From positions 806,001 through 870,000 of the forward strand of contig NZ_CP015163.1 in assembly GCF_003312875.1 (NCBI RefSeq): a DNA stretch of 64,000 nucleotides, given 5' to 3'. Of the stretch, positions 24,171 through 33,110 are shown one piece after another. Made by a program: the position numbers and the translations under genes. The DNA is from Amycolatopsis albispora. GTDB lineage: Bacteria > Actinomycetota > Actinomycetes > Mycobacteriales > Pseudonocardiaceae. The stretch's first letter is position 1, and the number at the start of each line of letters is the position of its first letter. The notes beneath the pieces were generated by a model. That model was not told where the DNA came from, ran no database searches, and saw only the letters and a program-made list of their open reading frames with translations.

Positions 24171-25565
24171 TCAGCCGATTTCCACCCCGAAGACCTCCAG
24201 CGCCGAATACGCCCCGAGCGCCATGATCGCCAGGCTGCTCACCACCAGCGCGGCGGTGATCAGCGGATTCGGCCGGAACCGCTTGTCCGGTTCACGTGAG
24301 CGCAGGTACCAGACCCCGATCACCACGGCGATCAGGAACACGCCCGAGCCGATGCCGCCGATCTGCACCATCAGCACCGGCGACTGGATGAACAGGAAGA
24401 ACGACGCCCACAGCGGCGGCAGGAAGAAGGTGAGCAACCGGATGGTCCGCCGCCGGACCGCCGGGTCGCGCCAGTTCAGCACGCCCAGCACGCCCAGCGT
24501 GTTCGTCCACAGGCGCGGCACGCTCGCCGTCGAGCCGACGTTGGTGGAGAACAGCACCGCGATCGCGCCCACCAGGAACACCACCTCCGCCCACGGGCCG
24601 AGCGTGTCGGTGTACATCCTGGACAGCGTGGTGATCATCGCGTTGCCCTGCGGCACCAGCTGCTGCGGGTTCAGCACGGCCGCGCCGATGACGTAGAACG
24701 ACAGCGTGCACACGGTGCACACCAGCCACGACACCGCCACGTCCAGCCGCATCACCTTCAGCCAGCCCTCGGCGCGGCGGTCGCGGTCGGCGGACCCGTC
24801 GGCGGGACCGGTCCAGCGCGCGTACCCCTTTTCCAGGCACCAGTAGGTGTAGGTGGTCATCTCGTCCGCGCCGACGCCGGTCGAGCCGAACATGGCGACC
24901 GCCAGCCCGAGCGCGCCGGCGGGCACGGCCAGCTCCAGCCCGCCCGCGAGGTCGCCGAGGTCCCAGCCGAACTGGGTGAACGGCAGCGCCAGCGCTAGCG
25001 CGACGGTGACCATGGTGAACAACGCCACCGCGACCACCGAAGCGGTCTCCACCACCGAATACCGGCTGCTCTGCAGCAGCGCGATGGTCACCACCACGAT
25101 GACCACCGTCCACACCGCGGTGGAGGTCCAGCTCAGCGGCTCGCCGGCGATCGGCCACAGCACCGAGCAGGCCGCCGCGGTGCCGCCGATGATGCCGCCG
25201 CGCTGGAACATCTTGGCGAAGTCCATGCCGATCCACAGGTAGTTGATCCAGCTGCCGCGCCGGGTGCGGGGTGGCACGTCGCTGAACGCCTCCAGCGCGG
25301 GCCGCCCGGACAGCACGGTGAGCCTGCCCAGCTCCATCTGCACCCACACCTTGACCGTGGTGGCCACGATGATCAGCCACAGCAGGGCGAACCCGGCGCG
25401 GGCGCCGAGCGAGGTGGTCAGGATCAGCTCCCCGGAACCGACCACGGCGGCGGACAGGATCATGCCGGGACCGAGGTACCGCAGCCGCCCGCGCAGCGTG
25501 GCGGGCGGCTCCCGCACGTCGTCGGCGCTGAGCGCGTACGGGTCCGCTTCCCGTGCCGTGGTCAC
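24171..25565 (-). CDS. Nramp-family membrane transporter without the canonical metal motif
   Basis: A 464-residue polytopic protein with about 11 transmembrane helices and clear COG1914 (Nramp) similarity (AAVVGSGELILTTSLGARAG; FGSTGVGADEMTTYTYWCLEKG; AVLFSTNVGSTASVPRLW). Helix 1 of metal-transporting Nramp proteins carries DPGN; here residues 32-35 read GPGM, lacking both the Asp and the Asn that bind the ion. It is therefore unlikely to move Mn or Fe by the known mechanism. It is the last gene of a sugar-acid operon and its GTG overlaps the dehydratase stop (GTGA), so a role as carrier for the pathway substrate is a fair inference, alongside the ABC transporter in the same operon. Confidence 0.82.
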   Translation of the reverse strand: MTTAREADPYALSADDVREPPATLRGRLRYLGPGMILSAAVVGSGELILTTSLGARAGFALLWLIIVATTVKVWVQMELGRLTVLSGRPALEAFSDVPPRTRRGSWINYLWIGMDFAKMFQRGGIIGGTAAACSVLWPIAGEPLSWTSTAVWTVVIVVVTIALLQSSRYSVVETASVVAVALFTMVTVALALALPFTQFGWDLGDLAGGLELAVPAGALGLAVAMFGSTGVGADEMTTYTYWCLEKGYARWTGPADGSADRDRRAEGWLKVMRLDVAVSWLVCTVCTLSFYVIGAAVLNPQQLVPQGNAMITTLSRMYTDTLGPWAEVVFLVGAIAVLFSTNVGSTASVPRLWTNTLGVLGVLNWRDPAVRRRTIRLLTFFLPPLWASFFLFIQSPVLMVQIGGIGSGVFLIAVVIGVWYLRSREPDKRFRPNPLITAALVVSSLAIMALGAYSALEVFGVEIG

Positions 25566-26722
25566 GAGAACTCCACCGTGTCGACGGTGTGCGCTTCGAT
25601 GACTTCCCAGTCGTAGGTGACGCCCAGCCCGTGGCCCTCGGGCACCGGCACGCAGCCGTCGGCGGCGATCGCGGTGAGGCCGTCGCGGTAGTCGTCGGCG
25701 TAGATCAGCTGGCTGCGGCCGATCTCGCTGGATTTCGGGTGCACAAAGGACATTTCGTAGTAGTTCGTGTTGCGCAGCGAGGCCATCAGCTGCCGTTGCG
25801 CCGGACCGGGCGTGTGCAGTTCGACGTCCAGGCCGAGGCCCTCGGTGGCGTGCGCGATCTTCACCGCGCCGGTGATGCCGCCGTCGTACTCGGCGTCCGC
25901 GCGCACGAAGTCGGTGCCACCGCCGATCGCGAAGTCCACGTGCTGTTCCAGGCCGCGCACGTGCTCGGTCTGCAGCAGGGGAGTGCGGATCAGCTCGCGC
26001 AGCCGCTTGTGCCCGAAGATCGAGATGCCGGTGTCCTTGTAGGGATCCTCCAGCCACAGGAAGCCCGCCTCGTCGCAGGCACGGCCGATCCGCACCGCGT
26101 GCGCGAAGGTTTCCAGCTTGCAGCCGGGGTCGAGCATCAGGTCCATGTCCGGGCCGACCGCCTCGCGTACCTTGGTGATGGTCCGGACCACCTCCGGCAC
26201 GTCGTACTCGTCCCAGACGTGCAGCTTGTACGCGCGGTAGCCGAGTTCCTTGCACGCCACGGCGAAGTCGGCGTACGCCTCGGGACTGTCCAGGCCGCCG
26301 TTGCGGTCACCGGCGGCGGTGGAGGCGTACGCGGGCAGCCGGGTCTTCCAGCCGCCGAGCAGGGTCCGGACGGACGCGCCGTGCGCGCGGCCCGCCAGGT
26401 CCCACAACGCGATGTCGACCAGGCCCATGCCCATCTTGTCGAACTTGCGCAGCTGCCGCTTGACGTCGTTGTAGATCAGCTCGCGCTGCAGCGGGTCCTT
26501 GCCGACCAGGTAGTCGCCGAACATGCCGACCTGCGCGGCGGCGATCGAGTTGCCGCCGACGTACTGGCCCACCACCCCGTCGTCGGTGTAGATCCGGATC
26601 GCGTAGGCACTGGTCGGCTTGCGGCTGCCCGGCGTGTACACCAGCGAGAACCCGGTGGGGTGCTTGGCGAAGTCGACCATGTCGAACTTGGCCTTGTCGA
26701 TGCGGACGCGTTCGATCTTCAT
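25562..26722 (-). CDS. Enolase-superfamily sugar-acid dehydratase (mandelate racemase type)
   Basis: A 386-residue TIM-barrel enzyme that would abstract the proton alpha to a carboxylate of a sugar acid, leading to dehydration. The N-terminal capping domain is residues 1-120. The KxH pair (K166, H168 in YKLHVW), Mg ligands D198 (MLDPG), E225 (WLEDPY) and E253 (QTEH), and the late His303 in ELHTPGPAQ are visible; the layout fits the mandelate racemase/sugar dehydratase group. The exact substrate cannot be read from sequence. GAGGA lies five bases before the ATG. Neighbouring 2-keto-acid aldolase and hydroxyacid dehydrogenase genes fit a pathway in which the dehydratase makes a 2-keto-3-deoxy acid. 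Confidence 0.88.
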   Translation of the reverse strand: MKIERVRIDKAKFDMVDFAKHPTGFSLVYTPGSRKPTSAYAIRIYTDDGVVGQYVGGNSIAAAQVGMFGDYLVGKDPLQRELIYNDVKRQLRKFDKMGMGLVDIALWDLAGRAHGASVRTLLGGWKTRLPAYASTAAGDRNGGLDSPEAYADFAVACKELGYRAYKLHVWDEYDVPEVVRTITKVREAVGPDMDLMLDPGCKLETFAHAVRIGRACDEAGFLWLEDPYKDTGISIFGHKRLRELIRTPLLQTEHVRGLEQHVDFAIGGGTDFVRADAEYDGGITGAVKIAHATEGLGLDVELHTPGPAQRQLMASLRNTNYYEMSFVHPKSSEIGRSQLIYADDYRDGLTAIAADGCVPVPEGHGLGVTYDWEVIEAHTVDTVEFS

Positions 26723-26745
26723 GCTTTCCTCTGGGGTAGGGGAGA

Positions 26746-27687
26746 TCAGACGGCGGCGTGCCGCGGCTCGGTGCCGCCGAGCACGCTCAGCACGCCTTCG
26801 GCGACGGCGGTGCCCATCGCGGCGTTGGCTTCCCGGGTGCACGCGCCGATGTGCGCGGTCAGCACCACGTTCGGCGCGGTGCGCAGCGGGCTCTCAGCCA
26901 GCGGCTCGACGGCGAACGCGTCGAAGCCCGCTCCGGCGAGGTGCCCGCTGTGCAGCAGTTCGGCGGCGGCCACCTCGTCCACCAGCCCACCGCGGGCGGC
27001 GTTGAGCAGGATCGCTCCTGGCCGCATGGCCGACAGCCGCGCGCGGTCCAGCAGCGGTGGCGCGCCGGGCACCGCGGGCAGGTGCAGGCTGACCACATAA
27101 CTGTCCAAAGTGGTCTCCAGATCGGCGGAAGCCACGTCACCGAAGGCTTCTTCGCCCAGGAACGGGTCGTGTGCCACCACGGTCATGCCGAACGCGGCCG
27201 CGTATCCGGCGAGCAGCCGCCCGATCCGGCCGAACCCGACGATGCCGATGCTGCGCCCGGCGAGTTCCCCGCCGAAGGTCTTCGGCCACCGGCCTTCGCG
27301 CACTGCCCGGTCGTTCTCGGAGATGCCACGCGCCACGTCGAGCAGCAGACCGAAGGTCAGCTCGGCGACCGCCCGCGAGTTGCTGCCGGGCGCGTAGACC
27401 ACGCGGACGCCGTGGTCGCGGGCGGCGTCGAGATCGATGTTGTCGTAACCGACGCCGTGCTTCGCCACCACCTTCAACCGCGGTGCCGCTTCGAACACCT
27501 CGCGGTCGATTGGGTCCAGCCCGACGATCAGCGCGTCCACTTCGGACAACCGGGCGAACAGCTCGTCGCGTGGCAGAGGGCCGTCCTCGCGCGGCCGTTC
27601 CGCTTGCACCCCGGCCCGGCGCAGCATCTCCCACGGCTCGGCCGAATACCGCCCGAAGGTCGGCGTGGTGATCAGGGTCCGGCTCAT
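26746..27687 (-). CDS. D-2-hydroxyacid dehydrogenase
   Basis: A 313-residue NAD-dependent dehydrogenase related to 3-phosphoglycerate dehydrogenase. The Rossmann loop is GIVGFGRIGRLLAGY (about residues 147-161). The catalytic residues are Arg in LLNAARGGLVDE (about 229), Glu in FDAFAVEPL (about 259) and His in LTAHIGACTREAN (about 278). The substrate-binding segment KHGVGYDNID is typical. It lacks the C-terminal ACT or ASB domains of SerA, so serine synthesis is not its job; in this operon it more likely oxidises or reduces a sugar-acid intermediate. The stop lies 23 bases before the dehydratase, and its ATG overlaps the previous stop. Confidence 0.88.
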   Translation of the reverse strand: MSRTLITTPTFGRYSAEPWEMLRRAGVQAERPREDGPLPRDELFARLSEVDALIVGLDPIDREVFEAAPRLKVVAKHGVGYDNIDLDAARDHGVRVVYAPGSNSRAVAELTFGLLLDVARGISENDRAVREGRWPKTFGGELAGRSIGIVGFGRIGRLLAGYAAAFGMTVVAHDPFLGEEAFGDVASADLETTLDSYVVSLHLPAVPGAPPLLDRARLSAMRPGAILLNAARGGLVDEVAAAELLHSGHLAGAGFDAFAVEPLAESPLRTAPNVVLTAHIGACTREANAAMGTAVAEGVLSVLGGTEPRHAAV

Positions 27688-28853
27688 GCCTTCTCCTGCC
27701 AGCCGGCCCAGTCCGAGTCCAGTCGGACGTACTGGATCGCCGAGCGGTGGTAGGTGAAGGCCACGTGCACCCGGCCGTGGTTGTCCTGCACGATCGACGG
27801 GTAGGAAAGCTCCCGGTTGACGCCGTCGCGGGAGTTGTTGGTCAGGCAGTAGCCGTCGCCCTGCGCGAGGTCCGGATGCCGGTGCCAGGTGCGGCCGTCG
27901 TCGGCGGAGGTGGCCAGTGCGAGCGGCGCCCGTGGGGCGCCCCAGAAGGCTTCGCGGTCGTCGATCCCGCCGTCCACCGGCACCGCCGGGCGTTCTTCGC
28001 CGCCGAGCGAGCCGGTGTCGTCCACCTCGTCGTACAGCCCGGCACGCCGGTGCGTGGCGTCGGCGGCGCTGCTCGCGTTGTACACCAGCGCCAGCCTGCC
28101 GTCGGCCAAGCGCGTCGCCTGCACCGAGGAGTTGTTGTTCGGCAACGGGGTCGGCTCCGGTTCCGTCCACTTGAGACCGTCCGGCGAGCTGCTCATCCTG
28201 ATCACGTCGGCGAAGCGGCTGCGGTAGAAGGCCAGGTAACCGTGCTCGGCGGGCAGCACGTTCATGTGCACCGAACCGCGGCTGCCCGGCACGTCGTACC
28301 GCGTCCAGGTGGCGCCGTCGTCCTCGCTGGCGAACACCGCGCTGGTGTCGTCACCGCCGGACCAGGCGCCGGTGGCGGGCGTGTTGCAGGAGAACGCGGG
28401 CAGCAGCCAGGTGCCGGACGCGGTCACCCGCGGCGGCTGACGCACGAAGACACCGCCGGTGGGGCTCGCGGGCAGCAAGGTCCGGGGTTCACCCCAGGTC
28501 CGGCCGCCGTCGGCGGAGATACGTGCCCGCACCTCGGCGGTGTCCTGGCGGCCCGCGTGCTGCGCGGTCCAGAACAGCCACAACTGCCCGTCCGGAGCGG
28601 TGAACAACACGGGATTCTGCTCGGACCGTCCGGGATCGCCGGTCAGCGGCACGGGATCGGTCCAGGCGTCCACGTCCGGGGCCAGGCGCGAGAACCAGAT
28701 CCGGATGTCGTGCACGCCCTCCTGCGTGCCGCCGAACCACACGCAGCCGAGATCCCCGCCCGGCAACACGGCGAGGTTCGCCGCGTGGGACTGCGCGGTT
28801 CCGGCGGACAGCTTCGCTTCGACGCGGCCGGGTCCGGCCGGGGTCAGCTTCAC
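27684..28853 (-). CDS. Sialidase-family (BNR/Asp-box) protein
   Basis: A 389-residue six-bladed propeller of the exo-sialidase superfamily. Three Asp-boxes are visible: SADGGRTW, SEDDGATW and SADDGRTW. There is no signal peptide, so it acts in the cytosol on an imported oligosaccharide or glycoside rather than on cell-surface glycans. The superfamily also includes uronate-rhamnose lyases and other non-sialic-acid enzymes, and no sialic-acid catabolic gene (NanA, NanE, NanK type) is nearby. A role in releasing a sugar acid that the operon then degrades is a reasonable inference. ATGA overlaps link it to both neighbours. Confidence 0.8.
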   Translation of the reverse strand: MKLTPAGPGRVEAKLSAGTAQSHAANLAVLPGGDLGCVWFGGTQEGVHDIRIWFSRLAPDVDAWTDPVPLTGDPGRSEQNPVLFTAPDGQLWLFWTAQHAGRQDTAEVRARISADGGRTWGEPRTLLPASPTGGVFVRQPPRVTASGTWLLPAFSCNTPATGAWSGGDDTSAVFASEDDGATWTRYDVPGSRGSVHMNVLPAEHGYLAFYRSRFADVIRMSSSPDGLKWTEPEPTPLPNNNSSVQATRLADGRLALVYNASSAADATHRRAGLYDEVDDTGSLGGEERPAVPVDGGIDDREAFWGAPRAPLALATSADDGRTWHRHPDLAQGDGYCLTNNSRDGVNRELSYPSIVQDNHGRVHVAFTYHRSAIQYVRLDSDWAGWQEKA

Positions 28854-29617
28854 CGGTCACCTCGCGCGGCGTCCAGGTGGGACCGGGCGGCCTGCTCCAG
28901 GTGCACCAGGTCGCAGGCCACGGTGGCGAAGGTGTACCCCTGCGCGAGCCGCTTCCTGGCCACCTCACCGGCCGGGGTGTGGATGCCCGCGGCGATGCCC
29001 GCCGCCGCGGCGGCCTCGGCGATCTTCGCCACGGCCTCCTCGAACACGCCGTCCACCGCCGGATCGGTCGAGGTCGCCCCGCCCACGGCCAGGCGCAGGT
29101 CGGACGGGCCGACGTACACCCCGTCCAGGCCCGGCGTCGCGCAGATCTCCGCGACGTTGTCCAGCCCTTCCGGCGTCTCGATCATCGCCAGCACCAGCAC
29201 GGATTCGTTCGCCTCGGCGGGTTTCGGCCCGACCCGCAACTGCGAGCGCATCGGCCCGTACGACCGGCGGCCCTCGGGTGGGTACCGCGCGGCACGCACC
29301 GCCGCCTCGGCGTCGGCCGCGTTGTCGATCAACGGCACGATCACCCCGGTCGCTCCGGCGTCGAGCACCCGGCCGATGGCGAACGGGTCGTTCTGCTCGA
29401 CCCGCACCATGGCCGCCGACGTGGCGCCGGCGTCGATCGCCAGCATCGCGTTGCGGATGCCCTCGTAACCGAGCAGCCCGTGCTGGGCGTCCACGGCCAC
29501 GTAGTCGTAGCCGAGCCGGGCGAGGCGTTCGGTGGCGATCGGGTCGTCGAGCACCACCCAGTACCCGACGGCTTGCTGCCTGCTCCGGACGCGGCGGGCG
29601 AATTCCAGTGCGCTCAT
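28850..29617 (-). CDS. HpcH/HpaI family 2-keto-3-deoxy acid aldolase
   Basis: A 255-residue class II (metal-dependent) aldolase that would split a 2-keto-3-deoxy sugar acid to pyruvate or a related keto acid plus an aldehyde. The catalytic His46 is in VDAQHG, Arg72 in VRVEQNDP binds the carboxylate, and the metal ligands are Glu in MIETPEG and Asp in YVGPSDL. The length fits the family. It overlaps the sialidase-like gene by four bases and belongs to the same operon as the dehydratase that could make its substrate. Confidence 0.9.
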   Translation of the reverse strand: MSALEFARRVRSRQQAVGYWVVLDDPIATERLARLGYDYVAVDAQHGLLGYEGIRNAMLAIDAGATSAAMVRVEQNDPFAIGRVLDAGATGVIVPLIDNAADAEAAVRAARYPPEGRRSYGPMRSQLRVGPKPAEANESVLVLAMIETPEGLDNVAEICATPGLDGVYVGPSDLRLAVGGATSTDPAVDGVFEEAVAKIAEAAAAAGIAAGIHTPAGEVARKRLAQGYTFATVACDLVHLEQAARSHLDAARGDR

Positions 29618-29636
29618 GGAAAAACGGCTCCTGTTC

Positions 29637-30581
29637 TCAGCGGTTGTAGGCGGGCATCGGGCCACGCAGCCGGGTACCGACCTCGTCGCAGGCGGCGACG
29701 ACGTCTTCGGGCAGCGGTCCGCGGCCCAGTGACTCGAGGTTCGAGGTGAGGTGGTCCACTTTGGAGGCACCGAACAGCACGGCGTCCACCACCGGACGGG
29801 ACAGCAGCCAGCGCAGCGCCAGCTCGGTGAGCGGTACCCCGGCGCCCTCGGCGATCCCGGTCAGCGCTTCGACCGCCTCGAACAGCTGCGCGTCCCAGTA
29901 GCGCTTGCGGTACATCTCGGCCAGCACGGAGTCGCCGAACCGCCCGGCCGGCGGGTCGGCGTCGAACCGGTGCCTGCCGGTGAGCAGGCCACCGCCGAGC
30001 GGGTTGTAGACCATGGTCTCGAGCCCGGTCGCGGCGGCCATCGCCGCGTACTCCTCGTCTATCCGGCGGGCCAGCAGGTTGTACAGCTGCTGCGCGACCA
30101 CCGGGCGAGGTGCGCCGACCTCTTCGGCGACCCGGTTCAGCTCGGCGATCTGCCACGCCGCGAAGTTCGACACGCCGAGTTCCCGGATCTTGCCGGCCTG
30201 GACCAGTTCGGCGACGGTGGCCATGGTGTCGGTGAAGCTGGCTTCGCGGTCCGGCTGGTGCAGGTAGAACAGGTCGATGTGGTCCACGCCGAGCCGTCGC
30301 AGGCTGCCGTCCACACTGGACCGCAGCCCGGCCGGTGAGAGCGGTGAGTGCGAGCCGGCGTCCGGGTGCGGCATGCCCGCCTTGGTGGCCAGCCGGATCC
30401 GGTCCCGCCGGGGCGCGATCAGCGGGGCCAGCAGTTCTTCCGTGGTGCCCTTCGCGTAGCCGTTCGCGGTGTCCACATCGGAGACACCGGCGTCGAGCGC
30501 GGCGTCCAGCATCTTCTCGGCGTCGGCCGCGGAGACGGTGTCGCCGAAGGTCATCGTGCCGAGGACCAGCCTGGGGGTCAT
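29637..30581 (-). CDS. Aldo/keto reductase
   Basis: A 314-residue NADPH-dependent (alpha/beta)8 oxidoreductase. The tetrad is visible: Asp37 and Tyr42 (DVDTANGY), Lys67 (ATKAG) and His108 (FYLHQPD). The C-terminal LFGASKVDHLTSNLES is the usual cofactor-binding region. In this operon it may reduce the aldehyde released by the HpcH-type aldolase or oxidise an aldose to enter the pathway. Its stop is 19 bases before the aldolase start, and its ATG overlaps the stop of the ABC ATPase. Confidence 0.88.
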   Translation of the reverse strand: MTPRLVLGTMTFGDTVSAADAEKMLDAALDAGVSDVDTANGYAKGTTEELLAPLIAPRRDRIRLATKAGMPHPDAGSHSPLSPAGLRSSVDGSLRRLGVDHIDLFYLHQPDREASFTDTMATVAELVQAGKIRELGVSNFAAWQIAELNRVAEEVGAPRPVVAQQLYNLLARRIDEEYAAMAAATGLETMVYNPLGGGLLTGRHRFDADPPAGRFGDSVLAEMYRKRYWDAQLFEAVEALTGIAEGAGVPLTELALRWLLSRPVVDAVLFGASKVDHLTSNLESLGRGPLPEDVVAACDEVGTRLRGPMPAYNR

Positions 30582-31402
30582 GGGTTCCTTTCCGTACTGA
30601 TGGTGGCCAGCAGGTGCCGGGGCTTGCGGCCGGTGATGGCGGCCGGATCCAGTGCCGCGTCCCGCAGCGCCCGGGTGTAGGCGGCCTCCGGTGCGGTGAG
30701 CACGCGGTCGGCGGGGCCGTGCTCGACGACCTCACCGCGGCGCATCACCAGCACCTCGTCAGCCAGTTCCCGCACCACCCCGAGGTTGTGCGAGATCACC
30801 AGGTACGCCACGCCGGTCTCGGCCTGGATGTCCTTGAGCAGCGCGAGCACCTGCGCCTGCACCGAAACGTCGAGCGCGCTGGTCGCCTCGTCGCAGACCA
30901 GCACGTCCGGGCGGCAGGCCAGGGCACGCGCGATGCCGATCCGCTGCCGCTGGCCGCCGGAGAACTCGGCCGGCCGCCGGTCCAGCGCGCTCTGCGGCAG
31001 TTCGACCCGCTCCAGCAGTTCGAGCGCGGCCCGCCGGCGCTCGGCCGGAGCACGCATTCCGCGCAGCTTCAGCGGTTCCGCGACGATCTCACCCGCGGTC
31101 AGGTGCGGGTCGAGCGAGGCGTACGGGTCCTGGAAGATCATCTGCACGCGGGCCCGCAGCGGTCGCAGCCGCCGTTCGGACAGGTGCGTGATGTCGGTGC
31201 CGTCCAGCACGATGCGCCCGGAGGTGGGCCGTTGCAGCCGGACGATGCTGCGGGCGATGGTGCTCTTCCCGCAGCCGGATTCACCGACGATGCCGACCGT
31301 CCGGCCACGCTCCAGCCCGAAGCCGACGCCGGACACCGCGCGGAACTTCCGGCCGCCCCGGCCGGGGAATTCGACCACGAGGTCTTCGACGGACAGGATC
31401 AC
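30578..31402 (-). CDS. Oligopeptide-type ABC transporter ATPase (DppF/OppF-like)
   Basis: A 274-residue ATPase with Walker A GESGCGKST (about residues 39-47), Q-loop QMIFQDPYASLDP, signature FSGGQRQRIGIARAL, Walker B VLVCDEATSALD and the switch His in VISHNLG. The region after the ATPase (LTAPEAAYTRAL) is the shortened form of the OppD/F C-terminal extension. It pairs with the second ATPase encoded immediately upstream. Starts at a GTG overlapping the previous stop. Confidence 0.9.
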   Translation of the reverse strand: MILSVEDLVVEFPGRGGRKFRAVSGVGFGLERGRTVGIVGESGCGKSTIARSIVRLQRPTSGRIVLDGTDITHLSERRLRPLRARVQMIFQDPYASLDPHLTAGEIVAEPLKLRGMRAPAERRRAALELLERVELPQSALDRRPAEFSGGQRQRIGIARALACRPDVLVCDEATSALDVSVQAQVLALLKDIQAETGVAYLVISHNLGVVRELADEVLVMRRGEVVEHGPADRVLTAPEAAYTRALRDAALDPAAITGRKPRHLLATISTERNP

Positions 31403-32202
31403 GCCCGCACCTCCTTCGCGGACAGCCGCGGCACGGCGTCCAGCAACTGCTTCGGGTACGGGTGGACCGGCGCGTGCACCACCTGCTCGACCTCCCCGCT
31501 CTCCACGAACCGCCCGGCACGCATCACGTGCACCCGGTCGGACACCAGGCGCGCGACGCCCAGGTCGTGCGTGATCATCAGGATCGCCACGCCGGTGCGC
31601 TCCTGCAGTTCCATCAGCAGGTCGAGCACCCCGGCCTGCACGGTCACGTCGAGCGCGCTGGTCGGTTCGTCGGCGACCAGCAGCGACGGCTCACCGGCCA
31701 GTGCGCAGGCGATCAGCACGCGTTGCTGCAGCCCGCCGGAGAGCTGGTGCGGGTAGCGGTCGAGCAGCCGTTCCGGGTCGGGCACGTGCACCCGTTCCAG
31801 CAGTTCCCGCGCCCGCGTACGCGCCTCGCGGCGGCTGACCCCGTTCCACAACCGGACCAGCTCGGACAGCCTGCGCCCGATGGTGTGCACCGGGCTCAGC
31901 GCGGTCATCGGATCCTGCGGGATCAACGCGGCGACCCGGCCGCGCAGGCCGGTCACCGCGCCCGGATCGGCCACCACGTCGTGCCCCGCCAGCAGCGCCC
32001 GCCCGGACAGCACGGCCAGGTCCGGCGGCAGCAGCCGCAGCAGGCCCATAGCCGTGGTCGACTTGCCCGAGCCGGACTCGCCGATCAGCGTCACCGTCTC
32101 CCCGGGATCGACGTGCAGCGAGATCCCGTCCACCGCGCGGACCACACCGCGTTCGGTGACCAGCTCGATCTGGAAGTCGTCGAGTTCCACCAGGCGGCTC
32201 AT
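31399..32202 (-). CDS. Oligopeptide-type ABC transporter ATPase (DppD/OppD-like)
   Basis: A 267-residue ATPase with Walker A GESGSGKST (about residues 41-49), Q-loop ALIPQDPMTALSP, signature LSGGLQQRVLIACAL, Walker B LLVADEPTSALD and the switch His in MITHDLG. The C-terminal HPYPKQLLDAVP is the DppD/OppD marker. It forms the heterodimeric motor with the next gene. Four-base overlaps on both sides indicate tight operon coupling. Confidence 0.9.
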   Translation of the reverse strand: MSRLVELDDFQIELVTERGVVRAVDGISLHVDPGETVTLIGESGSGKSTTAMGLLRLLPPDLAVLSGRALLAGHDVVADPGAVTGLRGRVAALIPQDPMTALSPVHTIGRRLSELVRLWNGVSRREARTRARELLERVHVPDPERLLDRYPHQLSGGLQQRVLIACALAGEPSLLVADEPTSALDVTVQAGVLDLLMELQERTGVAILMITHDLGVARLVSDRVHVMRAGRFVESGEVEQVVHAPVHPYPKQLLDAVPRLSAKEVRA

Positions 32203-33110
32203 GCGCTCGCTCCCTTCCGCCCGCGGGGGCGGCTCTGCCGGTCACGCAGCCCGTCGCCGAGCAGGTTCACGCCGACCACCAGCAGCACGATCACCAGGCC
32301 GGGCAGGGTGACCAGCCACCACGACGTGGTCACGTAGTCCTGGCCGTCGGAGATCAGCCGCCCCCAGGTGGCGAACGGGCGTTCCGGCCCGGCACCCAGG
32401 TAGCTCAGCGCGCTTTCCAGCAGCACCGCCTGCGCCAGCAGCAGGAGCACCACCAGGCTGGTCTGGCGCACCACGTTCGGCACCACGTGGCGGAACAGCA
32501 CACCGGGATGGGTCAGGCCGAGCGTGCGGGCCGCGTCCACATAGGGCTTCTCGCGTTCCACCAGCACCATCGACCGGGTCAGCCGCGCCACCTCCGGCCA
32601 CTGCGCGATCGCGATCACCGCGGTGATCACCGGCACCGACGGGCCGAACAACGCCACCACCAGCAACAGCATCATCAGCAGCGGCAAGGACATCTGGGCT
32701 TCGAGCAGCCGCGAGACCAGCGCGTCCACCCAGCCGCCGAAGTAGCCGGCGGCGGCACCGGCGGCCAGCCCGATCAGCCCGGACACCACCACCGCCAGCA
32801 CCCCGATCAGCACCGAGACCTGGCCGCCGTCGAGCACCCTGGCGAGCATGTCGCGGCCGAGCTGGTCGGTGCCGAACAGGTGCCCGCCGGTCAGCGGCGG
32901 CAGCCGCCGTTCACCGAGGTTCTGCTCGTTGGCGTCGGGAATGGGCAGCAGGTCGGCCAGTGCCACCGGCAACACCACCAGCGCGGTGAGCGCGGCGCCG
33001 ATCCGGATCTTCGCGCGGGCCGTGCGGGCGCGGCGGGTGACCCCGGCGTCGCGCAGCTGCTTCGGGGTCACCCGGCTGGGGCGTTCTTCTACGGTGTCCA
33101 ATGCGGTCAT
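32199..33110 (-). CDS. Oligopeptide-type ABC transporter permease (DppC-like)
   Basis: A 303-residue inner-membrane permease with an N-terminal cytoplasmic tail, one first helix (IGAALTALVVLPVALADLLP), a periplasmic loop with the family marker HLFGTDQLGRDMLARVL, and five further helices. The cytoplasmic coupling loop is YVDAARTLGLTHPGVLFRHVVPN (EAA-type). It pairs with the DppB-like permease. The ATG at 33110 overlaps the upstream stop codon by four bases. Confidence 0.92.
   Translation of the reverse strand: MTALDTVEERPSRVTPKQLRDAGVTRRARTARAKIRIGAALTALVVLPVALADLLPIPDANEQNLGERRLPPLTGGHLFGTDQLGRDMLARVLDGGQVSVLIGVLAVVVSGLIGLAAGAAAGYFGGWVDALVSRLLEAQMSLPLLMMLLLVVALFGPSVPVITAVIAIAQWPEVARLTRSMVLVEREKPYVDAARTLGLTHPGVLFRHVVPNVVRQTSLVVLLLLAQAVLLESALSYLGAGPERPFATWGRLISDGQDYVTTSWWLVTLPGLVIVLLVVGVNLLGDGLRDRQSRPRGRKGASA

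Noticed and set aside
24171..25565. Calling this gene a manganese/iron transporter
   Set aside because: The DPGN metal motif of helix 1 is replaced by GPGM and the operon concerns sugar acids; only fold-level assignment is safe.
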